NCBI GenBank assembly: GCA_945874355.1
Contig: CAMCGB010000007.1
Coordinates: 60,431 to 124,430 of the forward strand
Origin: an uncultured Bacteroides sp.
GTDB taxonomy: Bacteria > Bacteroidota > Bacteroidia > Bacteroidales > UBA932
DNA length: 64,000 bases
Direction: 5' to 3'
Shown piece by piece: positions 41,612-50,082 of the stretch (the first letter of the stretch is position 1; every line of letters begins with the position of its first letter). Below the pieces are notes generated by a model that was not told the origin of the DNA, searched no databases, and saw only the letters and a list, made by a program, of their open reading frames with translations. The position numbers were made by a program, and so were the translations under genes.

Positions 41612-43483
41612 TTACGCTTCCTTGCTGTAGCGGGCGCTGTCTTTTATCAGGCCTTCAATCTCGGCGTTGAGGCCGCTTCTGCCTGAAAGTTCCTCCAGAT
41701 TGAAGTGGATGCGGAATCTCCACTTGTGCTTGGGATCGGCCGGCTGGTTGATTCTCTCCTGTGAGCGGTCGGCGCGGCGGAAAGCGGCGTCCAATGCCAC
41801 CCAGTCCTGGATGGGGAATATGGCAAGCATAGAAGGCGAAGCGAGGAACTCCCAGAGCATATTTCTGACCTGCCAAGGCTCAGGATCCGTCTCGCACTGC
41901 ATTCTGAGCGTCTCCATATCGTGGCTTGAGGTGGCGCATACGCTCAGCTCCTTCCAGCCTCCTTCGCTCTCCATACCCCTCATTTTAAGGGACAGAATCT
42001 TCTCGTGGTCCATCACTCCGCTCACGCAGTCGGGAACCATTCCGAGGTCCTCTCCGCAGGCGAGCATACCCGAAGCGCTGAGCAGCTCGGGAAGCTTCTT
42101 CTCGGCATTGCGCCTCCAGAAATCGTCGTGACGGTGATAGAAGAAGTCGTTGTACATCGCTCCGAACCTCTCCTGCTGCCACTGGGGCAGGGACTGCGAT
42201 GCGGGAGTGATGTAAGGCTGATACATACCGGGATGGCGGGGATCCTCGTGGAACAGGCCTTCGCGGGGCAGCTGGGCGAAATAAATCTCCTCGGCCGAGT
42301 AGGGGAGCGCGGGGTTGAAATGACCGTCAAGACCGCTTCTGCACTCGGCGGGAATCTCCCAGATGCGGAAGAATCCGAGTATATGGTCGATTCTGAAAGC
42401 GTCGAAGTACTCCGACATTTTCTTCAGACGGGCCTTCCACCAGGCGTAATTGTCCTTCTCCATCTCCTCCCAGTTGTAGGTTGGGAAGCCCCAGTTCTGT
42501 CCGTCCTTGCTGAAGAAATCGGGCGGAGCACCGGCTGTGGAGTCCAGGTTGAAGAGCTCGGGGTGCCAGTAGGCGTCGGCGCTGTCGGCGCTCACTCCGA
42601 TGGGAAGGTCTCCCTTGAGGGATACTCCCTTCGAGCGGGCGTAGCGGGCCTCGGCGGCGAACTGCTTGTCCAGATGGTACTGCATCCAGTAGTAATATTC
42701 CTTCTCAAGAGAGTCCCTCTTGGCGCAGAACAGGGCATACTCCTCGAGCCAGAACTCGTTCTCTTTGGCGAATTTCTTGAAGGCCGCGCTTTCCATATCC
42801 TTCTCTCCGCGGCTCTGGAAAGCCTTGCGGATATATTTCATCTTGGCCTTGAATACGGCGGGGTAGTCCACTTCGCTGAGCGAATTGAGGGCTTTCTGCT
42901 CCTTCTTGAAGGCCGCAGTTTCTTTAATTCCGAGGCTCTGCAGGTGCATATACAGCGGGTGCAGGGCGAAGGATGAAATGGGGCTGTAGGGATATGAATC
43001 CAGCCACTCTCCCTTGCGGGTAGTGTCGTTCACGGGCAGGAGCTGGATGATGCACTGGCCGGTGGAAGCGGCCCAGTCAATCAGGGGATGAAGGTCCTGG
43101 AACTCTCCGATTCCGAAATCCCTGGCGCTTCGGAGCGAAAAGACGGGAACTGCTGTGCCCGCTCCGCGGAAATGGGGCTTGTCGAACTTCGCGGCCTGAT
43201 GCTCGCGCGGGAAGGGGCAGCCCTCTATGGGGCACTCATTCCACTTGTCCTCAATCTCTTTGGCGAGCTTGGAAGAGTGGTTCTTCCACTCCATACGCCA
43301 GACAAGACCCTCGCGCATCACCACATAGTCGTAGCTCTTGAGGTCTGCGGCCTTGCAGTCCTTTACAAGCACGCTCCACACGCCGCCTTCGTTCCAGTCC
43401 ATAGGATACCTGCGGCCTCCGAGCCTGAGGCAGAGACTCTCACCCCACTCGGTCCAGTATTGGATTTTGAATATTACCTGCAT
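41612..43483 (-). CDS. malQ: 4-alpha-glucanotransferase, GH77, with N-terminal CBM20-like domain
   Basis: YWTEWGESLCLRLGG N-terminal domain; DAFRIDHILGFFRIWEIP, LACGEDLGMVPDCV, SSHDMETLRMQ; overlaps susB by 10 nt. Confidence 0.93.
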   Translation of the reverse strand: MQVIFKIQYWTEWGESLCLRLGGRRYPMDWNEGGVWSVLVKDCKAADLKSYDYVVMREGLVWRMEWKNHSSKLAKEIEDKWNECPIEGCPFPREHQAAKFDKPHFRGAGTAVPVFSLRSARDFGIGEFQDLHPLIDWAASTGQCIIQLLPVNDTTRKGEWLDSYPYSPISSFALHPLYMHLQSLGIKETAAFKKEQKALNSLSEVDYPAVFKAKMKYIRKAFQSRGEKDMESAAFKKFAKENEFWLEEYALFCAKRDSLEKEYYYWMQYHLDKQFAAEARYARSKGVSLKGDLPIGVSADSADAYWHPELFNLDSTAGAPPDFFSKDGQNWGFPTYNWEEMEKDNYAWWKARLKKMSEYFDAFRIDHILGFFRIWEIPAECRSGLDGHFNPALPYSAEEIYFAQLPREGLFHEDPRHPGMYQPYITPASQSLPQWQQERFGAMYNDFFYHRHDDFWRRNAEKKLPELLSASGMLACGEDLGMVPDCVSGVMDHEKILSLKMRGMESEGGWKELSVCATSSHDMETLRMQCETDPEPWQVRNMLWEFLASPSMLAIFPIQDWVALDAAFRRADRSQERINQPADPKHKWRFRIHFNLEELSGRSGLNAEIEGLIKDSARYSKEA

Positions 43484-45660
43484 TCTTCAAATGATATTGC
43501 GAATCCGCCGCCCGGAGCCATCTTCACATTGATGCTGTCGGTGGAGGAAACAGTTTGTTCCGTAATCACATAAGCCTGAGGATTAGTCAGATAGTGTGCG
43601 TCCTCTGCGTCGGCGTAAATTCTGGCCTTGAACTGATGACCCTCGGGGAGGAAGTCCATCTTCAGGGTGAATTCCCTTGCGTTCTCGTCGGTCACACCTC
43701 CGCAGAACCACTGTCCGCTGCCCTTGGCTTTGCGCGCCACTATGATATAATCTCCGGGCTCTGCACAAAGATAGCGACTTTCCTGCCAATCTACAGCAAC
43801 ATCCTTGATAAATTGGAAGGCATCCATAAACTTGGAGTAGTGCTCAGGGGTGTCTGCGGCCATCTGCAGGGGCGAATACATAGTCAGATAGAGTCCGAGC
43901 TGGTTGGCTATGGTAGTGTTGACGTGAGAGTCGTTGCCGCACCACTCCTTGAGGTTCTGCTCGAAGATGCCCGGGGTGTAATCCATAGGGCCGCCGTTCA
44001 GACGGGTGAAGGGGAGGATGGTGGTGTGCTTGGGCTGTATGCCACCGAAAGCCTGATACTCAGTGCCCATTGCACTCTCATTGCCGATCAGGTTGGGGTA
44101 GGTCCTGCAAAGTCCTGTAGGCCTTACTGCCTCATGGGCGTTGACCATAATGTGATGGCGGGCGGCCTCGGTCACTGCATACATATAGTGGTTGACCATC
44201 CACTGGCCGTAGTGGTGCTCTCCGCGCGGCAGGATGTCACCCACATAACCGCTCTTGACGGCGTCGTAGCCGTAGCGGTTCATAAGCGAGTAGGCCTGCT
44301 CAAGGTGCCTTTCGTAGTTGCGCACGCTGCTCGAAGTCTCGTGGTGCATCACCAGAGTGATGCCCTTGGAGTGGGCGTAATCGTTCAGCGCGTCGATGTC
44401 GAAATCGGGGTAGGGAGTCACGAAGTCGAACACATAGTCCTTGCTGCAGTTGGCCCAGTCTTCCCAGCCGGTGTTCCATCCTTCGACCAGAAGGGCGTCG
44501 AAACCGTGCTCTGCGGCGAAATCTATGTACTTGCGCACATTCCCGTTGTTCGCGCTGTGTCTTCCGTTGGGAGTGGCCTTCGAGTAGTCGAAGTTGTCAA
44601 TCTTGACCGAAGGCACGTCGGTGTAAGCCCAGCTGCCCGCGCCGGCTATCATTTCCCACCACACACCCATATACTTGACGGGGTGGATCCAGCTCACGTC
44701 TTCCAGAGCGCAGGGCTCGTTGAGGTTCAGCACCAGACGGCTTGCGAGCTGCTCCTCGGCGCTGCGGGCCACTTGGACAGTTCTCCAGGGAGTGGTGCAG
44801 GGAGTCTGCATATAACCCTTCCAGCCTTGCGCGTCGGGGGTCAGGAAGGCCCTCAGGCTGTGCTTCTTGCCGTCCACCAGCAGATGCATGCAGGGATAGT
44901 CGAGCAGGGCGGCCTCGTGGATATTCACATAGTAGCCTTCGTCGCCCTTGAGCTGCAGGGAAGTCTGCACTCCGCTCGTGCTGAAAGGAGTCTGGGAGCT
45001 GTTGCCCCTCATATTGTTATGGAAATTCTTCTCTATTTCGCTCAGGCGGCACACTTCGTACTCATACTCCTGGGTGTCGAAATCGCCGGGAATCCACCAG
45101 GCGGTGTAGTCCGAAGCGAGAGCAAACTCGGTAAGCTCCTCCTTAATCACGAAATACACCAGGTCGCCGCCGGCGGGGAACTCGTAGCGGAGTCCCAGAC
45201 CGTCGTCAAAGAGGCGGAAACGTATGTCCATCAGCCTCGAGGTCCCCTTCTGCTGAAGGTGCACCAGCAGCTCGTTGTAGTGGTTGCGAATCGAAGCCTC
45301 CTCGCCCCATACGGGATTCCACACCTCGTCGAAAGAGCATGTGTCAACTCCGGTGAGGATGAAGTCGCGGTCGAAATCATAGCAGGGGCGGACATCGCTC
45401 TTGCTCACCGTGCCGTCCTTATAGTCAAGCTGTTCCGCCTTGACGGTGCCTCTGAGCTCAAAGCCCAGGCGGCTGTCGTTCAGAATCGGAGTCCCGTCGG
45501 CGCTGAGGCTGTAGAGAGCCACTCCGCGGGAGTCCAGCTTGAAGTTCATCTCCAGGGTGGAGTCGGGACTTTTCAGGGAGTACTGCTCCACAATCGTTGC
45601 TTTGGGTGCGCAGGAAAGGGCGCATACAAGAAGGGAAGAGAGTAAAATATATCTGTTCAT
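43474..45660 (-). CDS. susB: GH97 alpha-glucosidase (SusB-like)
   Basis: Lipobox ALSCAP, VEGWNTGWEDW, KSGYVGDILPRGEHHYGQWMVNHY, NAHEAVRPTGLCRTYPNLIGNESAMGTEYQA. Confidence 0.95.
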   Translation of the reverse strand: MNRYILLSSLLVCALSCAPKATIVEQYSLKSPDSTLEMNFKLDSRGVALYSLSADGTPILNDSRLGFELRGTVKAEQLDYKDGTVSKSDVRPCYDFDRDFILTGVDTCSFDEVWNPVWGEEASIRNHYNELLVHLQQKGTSRLMDIRFRLFDDGLGLRYEFPAGGDLVYFVIKEELTEFALASDYTAWWIPGDFDTQEYEYEVCRLSEIEKNFHNNMRGNSSQTPFSTSGVQTSLQLKGDEGYYVNIHEAALLDYPCMHLLVDGKKHSLRAFLTPDAQGWKGYMQTPCTTPWRTVQVARSAEEQLASRLVLNLNEPCALEDVSWIHPVKYMGVWWEMIAGAGSWAYTDVPSVKIDNFDYSKATPNGRHSANNGNVRKYIDFAAEHGFDALLVEGWNTGWEDWANCSKDYVFDFVTPYPDFDIDALNDYAHSKGITLVMHHETSSSVRNYERHLEQAYSLMNRYGYDAVKSGYVGDILPRGEHHYGQWMVNHYMYAVTEAARHHIMVNAHEAVRPTGLCRTYPNLIGNESAMGTEYQAFGGIQPKHTTILPFTRLNGGPMDYTPGIFEQNLKEWCGNDSHVNTTIANQLGLYLTMYSPLQMAADTPEHYSKFMDAFQFIKDVAVDWQESRYLCAEPGDYIIVARKAKGSGQWFCGGVTDENAREFTLKMDFLPEGHQFKARIYADAEDAHYLTNPQAYVITEQTVSSTDSINVKMAPGGGFAISFEECR

Positions 45661-45666
45661 AGTCTT

Positions 45667-48639
45667 TTATTTGAATTCAATTACAAGGCTGCTCTTGCCG
45701 CCTACCACCATTCCTTCGGGATTGAAGGCCTCTCCTGTGAGCACATTGCGGCCCTCACCCTTGAGAACTCCTGTCATCTCGGCGTAGCTCTCCCAAGGCA
45801 GGACTCTCTCGCCGGGGTTATTGTTCACATACACGAATACGGCCTCATTATCGGTGTAGCGGAAGTAGGCGTAGGTGTTGTCGCGGCTGATGAAATGCCT
45901 GGTCTGGCCCTGCTGAACGGCCTCGGAAGTCTTTCTCCACTGGAAAAGGGTGCTGAAATAGTCGTGCAGGTCCTTCTGCGTGGGGTTGCTCTCCCAGTCC
46001 AGGGGCAGCTCGACCCTGAGCCCGCCGTGGCCCTGCGAGAGGTCGCGCGAAGTGACCATCAGCTCGTCGCCCGCGAAAATCTGCGGGAAGCCCCTCAGCG
46101 TGGCCATAAGGGTATAGACCAGCTTCATCTTTGCGGGATCCTTCTGGGCGATGTCTCCGATACGGGCTGTGTCGTGGTTGCCGGGGAATATCATCATATT
46201 CTGCACATCGGTGAAATACAGGTCGTTGGCTATCGAATCATAGACCTTGGTGATGCCCTCGTCCCAGCTCTCGGAGCTTGAGTTGATGCTGGCGGCGATG
46301 GCGCTCATCAGGCAGAAATCCATAATTGAAGGCAGGTTCGAGTTGAAGCCGTCCTTGTTGGGGTTATCCTTCTGCCAGTAAGCCACCTGGGGCACATTGT
46401 TGCTCCAAACCTCGCCTACGATGTTCATATTGGGGTACTCGTCGGTCACGGCCTTGCACCACTGCGACATAGGGTACTTTTCGTTATAGGGGTAGGTGTC
46501 CACCCTCAGGCCGTCCAGTCCGGCCCATTCAATCCACCATACAGCCCACTGCTTGAAATACTGGAGCAGATAGGGGTTGTCCAGATTCATATCGGGCATA
46601 GAGGTGTCGAACCATCCGCCGAGCATATTCTCGCGGTCAATCTCTGCGCAGTAGGGGTCGTTCTGGGCTGAGAATGCGCAGTTGGAGTGGGTGTATGAGG
46701 GCCACTGGTGAATCCAGTCCTGGAAAGGCAGGTCCTCCATCCACCAGTGGGCTGTGCCGCAGTGGTTGGTCACGATGTCCATAATCATCTTTATGCCTCT
46801 TTCGTGGGCCTGCTGCACCAGCTCGCGGTACTTGTAGTTGCTGCCGAAACGGGGGTCGATCTTATAGTAGTTCGAGCAGGCGTAGCCGTGATAAGAAGAA
46901 TTAGGCTCGTTATCCTCCAGCAGAGGGGTGTTCCAGATGGCGGTCATTCCGAGGCCGGCGATATAGTCCAGCTGGTCCTCAATGCCCTGGATGTCTCCTC
47001 CGTGGCGTCCGAAGAAGGCCTGATAGTCGGGCTTTTCGATGGTGCAGGGCGAAGCGTCATTAGTCTTGTCTCCGTTCACAAAACGGTCAGGCATAATCAG
47101 ATACACAGCATCTGCAGTTGAGAAACTCTGTCTCTGCGCGCTTCCTTCCTCCCTGTCGTAAATACGGTAGGGGACGCTGAAGCTCTGCTCTGCTTTGGTG
47201 AAACGCAGCCTCACTTCGCCGCTCTTTGCAGAAGGCGCGAAAGCGAGGTCCACAAACAGGTAGTTGGGGCTCTCGGCCTTGTGTATCTGCTTGATGCTCA
47301 CTCCGTTTCCTCCTTCGAGCGAGAGTTCCCACTCTGAGATGCCCTCGCCCTGGATGAGAAGCTGCAGAGGGGTGTTCATTCCCACCCACCAGCAGGGAGG
47401 CTCGACTCTTGAGACAAGGTCGGAAGAGCTGCTTATCTCCCAGCTCCAGGGAGCCTTGAGGCATACGCTTACCTTTACCCAATCGTCCCCGAGACTTCTT
47501 TTGAAGCAGAACTCGCTGTCTGTGCAGCTCAAAAGCTCAAAAGTGCTTTCGCAAGAGCGCAGCGCAGGATGGTCCCGCCTCAGGGAGTTGAGGTAACGGT
47601 AGAATTCGGTATAGGAATTAGTTTTATAGCTTTCAAGCGGGTCTTTCTCGAAGAAGGCGAAGCGTTTGTCGTTGCCCACTTCCTGTCCGGTGTAGATAAG
47701 GGGCTGGCTCTGGGGAAGGGTCCAGCACAGAACGGTCATAACCTGCCAGGCGTCCCCCATACGCTCGAACTCGGTTCCTGCCCAGGAGTTCTCGTCGTGG
47801 TTGGAGGTGAAGCACAGCCTGTGGGCCGATGCGGGGTACTCCCTGCTGTTCCACTCCAGATATGAAGCCAGGGAGTCGGCGCAGGCCTTGCCCTGGGCTA
47901 TGTCGTTAAGCAGATGGTGCAGCTTCCAGGAGTAGGAAGTGTCAAATCCGGCCTCGTGCAGCCAGGGGGTCTCTCCTTCGGCAAGGAAGTACAGAGGGCC
48001 GTATTCCTTGCGCAGAGCGGGGATGGTCTCCACCCAGAAGTCCTGGGGTACGATGTAGGCCATATCGCAGCGGAAGCCGTCCACTCCGCGGTCGAGCCAG
48101 AAGCGCATACACTCCTGCATCTGTGCGCGCATATCGGCGTTGTCGTAGTTCAGCTTTGCGATGTCCGTCCAGTCATATTCCACAACGGTATTACCGTTCT
48201 CGTCGCGCACGTACCAGTCCGCATCCTTTTCGCTTACCCAGGGATGGTCGGGCGAAGTGTGGTTGGCAACCCAGTCCAGGATAACCTTTAGGCCCAGGGA
48301 GTGGGCTTTTTCAACGAAAGCATCGAAGTCCTCAAGGGTGCCGAACTCGGGGTTGACGTCGCAGTAGTCCTTGATGGCGTAATATGAGCCCAGGGAGCCT
48401 TTTCGGCCCTTTTCTCCTATGGGGTAGATGGGCATAAGCCACACCACATCCACACCTGCGTCCTTGAGGGTGGGGAGGAGCTCTCCGGCAGCCTCAAGGG
48501 TGCCTTCCGGGGTCATCTGACGTGTGTTGAGTTCATATACTACGCCTTCGCAAACGCAGTCGGCGCTAGTCTTGGTAGTCTGGGTGCCGCAGGAAAGGGT
48601 GAGAGCGGCCAGAGCTAAGAACAGGAAAAACCGTTTCAT
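45667..48639 (-). CDS. Tandem GH13-GH13 lipoprotein: alpha-amylase-like domain fused to SusA/neopullulanase-like domain
   Basis: Lipobox LTLSC. Domain 1: GVDGFRCDMAY, YFLAEGET, FTSNHDENSW. Linker with cyclomaltodextrinase-N-like beta domain. Domain 2: YLIMPDRFVNGD, GLDGLRVDTYPY, NIVGEVWSN, FPGNHDTARI. Confidence 0.9.
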   Translation of the reverse strand: MKRFFLFLALAALTLSCGTQTTKTSADCVCEGVVYELNTRQMTPEGTLEAAGELLPTLKDAGVDVVWLMPIYPIGEKGRKGSLGSYYAIKDYCDVNPEFGTLEDFDAFVEKAHSLGLKVILDWVANHTSPDHPWVSEKDADWYVRDENGNTVVEYDWTDIAKLNYDNADMRAQMQECMRFWLDRGVDGFRCDMAYIVPQDFWVETIPALRKEYGPLYFLAEGETPWLHEAGFDTSYSWKLHHLLNDIAQGKACADSLASYLEWNSREYPASAHRLCFTSNHDENSWAGTEFERMGDAWQVMTVLCWTLPQSQPLIYTGQEVGNDKRFAFFEKDPLESYKTNSYTEFYRYLNSLRRDHPALRSCESTFELLSCTDSEFCFKRSLGDDWVKVSVCLKAPWSWEISSSSDLVSRVEPPCWWVGMNTPLQLLIQGEGISEWELSLEGGNGVSIKQIHKAESPNYLFVDLAFAPSAKSGEVRLRFTKAEQSFSVPYRIYDREEGSAQRQSFSTADAVYLIMPDRFVNGDKTNDASPCTIEKPDYQAFFGRHGGDIQGIEDQLDYIAGLGMTAIWNTPLLEDNEPNSSYHGYACSNYYKIDPRFGSNYKYRELVQQAHERGIKMIMDIVTNHCGTAHWWMEDLPFQDWIHQWPSYTHSNCAFSAQNDPYCAEIDRENMLGGWFDTSMPDMNLDNPYLLQYFKQWAVWWIEWAGLDGLRVDTYPYNEKYPMSQWCKAVTDEYPNMNIVGEVWSNNVPQVAYWQKDNPNKDGFNSNLPSIMDFCLMSAIAASINSSSESWDEGITKVYDSIANDLYFTDVQNMMIFPGNHDTARIGDIAQKDPAKMKLVYTLMATLRGFPQIFAGDELMVTSRDLSQGHGGLRVELPLDWESNPTQKDLHDYFSTLFQWRKTSEAVQQGQTRHFISRDNTYAYFRYTDNEAVFVYVNNNPGERVLPWESYAEMTGVLKGEGRNVLTGEAFNPEGMVVGGKSSLVIEFK

Positions 48640-48640
48640 A

Positions 48641-50077
48641 TTATTTGCAGTATTTATTTATGCTTGATGTCTTGACCTGGAAGTAATTGTTGCCTCCAAG
48701 CTGCAGAAGGCGGTATTCGCCGTGATTGCCCCAGGAAGCGGGCTTGTCTTCGAGCTGGCAGTCTTCCCCCGTGTCGTTGTCGATATACTCCGAAATCAGT
48801 TTGTGCCAGTTCCTGATTCTTTCCATACTGGCGTCATAGTAGAAAAGCCTCTCCGAAGCAGAGCAGAGCTTCAGCAGCTCCTGTTTGTAGATGTCGCGGA
48901 ACTCGCTAATTTGCAATATCTTATAGATGAGAGGGTTCTTATTTGAGTCGCCCCAGTTCAGGGGGTCCTGCCTTCCGGCATCGCTCTGGGCCCCGCACTG
49001 GGCGCTGGTCCCGAGGGTGTTGTCGTAGTCGTAGGGCAGGAGATAGAACTTGTAGGAACTCTTTTCTGTGGAGTCGAAATAGATGTAGTAATTGTTGCAA
49101 TTGTTCCAGTAGTCGTCCCACATTCCGCAGGCCACATTCACGGCGTAGGTTTTCAGCAGCAGGGGCACATCGCAGTGAGCGCCGATCCAATTCTTGAAGT
49201 CATCTCCGGACTTTGAGCGCAGGTTGGTGATGAAGTCCAGCAGCTGGGCCTTTGCCCCGGCCAGGTCGTCAGTATTGGTTTTCAGCTCATAAGTATGCTC
49301 AACCCCGTCGTCAAGGTCGGCTCCTATGTCCGCTCCGGTGTCGTTCAGGGTGGCCCCGTAGCGGCACTTCCAGAGGTTGCCCGCGGTAGAGCTGAACTTG
49401 CTCTTGCGCTCCTTCAGGAAGTCGTTATCTATGGGCTCAATCATATCATAGACTCCGTAATAGGCCTCCTTGCTGTCCCCTTCGACATGAATGAACAGGC
49501 GGCAGTATGAAGCATAGGAAGCGGTCCATACCCCGGCCCTGCGGAAGAGGTCGTAGCAGTACAGCTCCCGTACGTACATAGGGTCGTCCTTAAACCATTT
49601 CAAGGCTATCTTCTTGATTCCCTTGATTTTATGTGCGTCGTCCTTTACGAACTTGCGCAGGTTCAGCTGGAAGTGGCAGTGATGCCAGTCGGTCTGGTCC
49701 TTCTTGTGCATCTGTCCGCCCGAGCCTTCGGGGCGCCTGCGGGAGGTGTTGCCTTTGAGCCTGATGCCGGCGTCGCTGATGTTGAACTCGTCCCCGCCCT
49801 TTATGAAGCGCACGTCACACTTGACCTGCTCGTCAGTATTGGGGTCGCGGTCGTATTTGCTCAGAAGAGAGTTCCATTCGCTCAGCTTGAAGCTCAGATG
49901 AATCTCTGGAAGTACCTCCAGATCATACACATACGCAGTGCCCTCTTTCTGCTCGATGTTTTCTCCTCCGCCTGTCTGAGAGTTGTCCGGAGTGTCGGGC
50001 GAAGAGCCTATCTTCTCGCAGGACAGCACAAACAAGAGGGAACAGAACACCAGAATAAGGGAAGAGAGCCGTCTCAT
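48641..50077 (-). CDS. CotH-kinase-family lipoprotein
   Basis: Lipobox FVLSC; DAGIRLKGNTSRRRP, YVRELYCYDLFRRAGVWTASYASYCRLFIH, YYGVYDMIEPIDNDFLKER, FYLLPYDYDNTLGT. Confidence 0.85.
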   Translation of the reverse strand: MRRLSSLILVFCSLLFVLSCEKIGSSPDTPDNSQTGGGENIEQKEGTAYVYDLEVLPEIHLSFKLSEWNSLLSKYDRDPNTDEQVKCDVRFIKGGDEFNISDAGIRLKGNTSRRRPEGSGGQMHKKDQTDWHHCHFQLNLRKFVKDDAHKIKGIKKIALKWFKDDPMYVRELYCYDLFRRAGVWTASYASYCRLFIHVEGDSKEAYYGVYDMIEPIDNDFLKERKSKFSSTAGNLWKCRYGATLNDTGADIGADLDDGVEHTYELKTNTDDLAGAKAQLLDFITNLRSKSGDDFKNWIGAHCDVPLLLKTYAVNVACGMWDDYWNNCNNYYIYFDSTEKSSYKFYLLPYDYDNTLGTSAQCGAQSDAGRQDPLNWGDSNKNPLIYKILQISEFRDIYKQELLKLCSASERLFYYDASMERIRNWHKLISEYIDNDTGEDCQLEDKPASWGNHGEYRLLQLGGNNYFQVKTSSINKYCK

Positions 50078-50082
50078 AAGTA

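Noticed and set aside
43555-45645. 696-aa plus-strand ORF opposite susB
   Set aside because: Antisense to the well-supported GH97 gene; low-complexity V/H/G-rich translation typical of a shadow frame in high-GC3 coding DNA.
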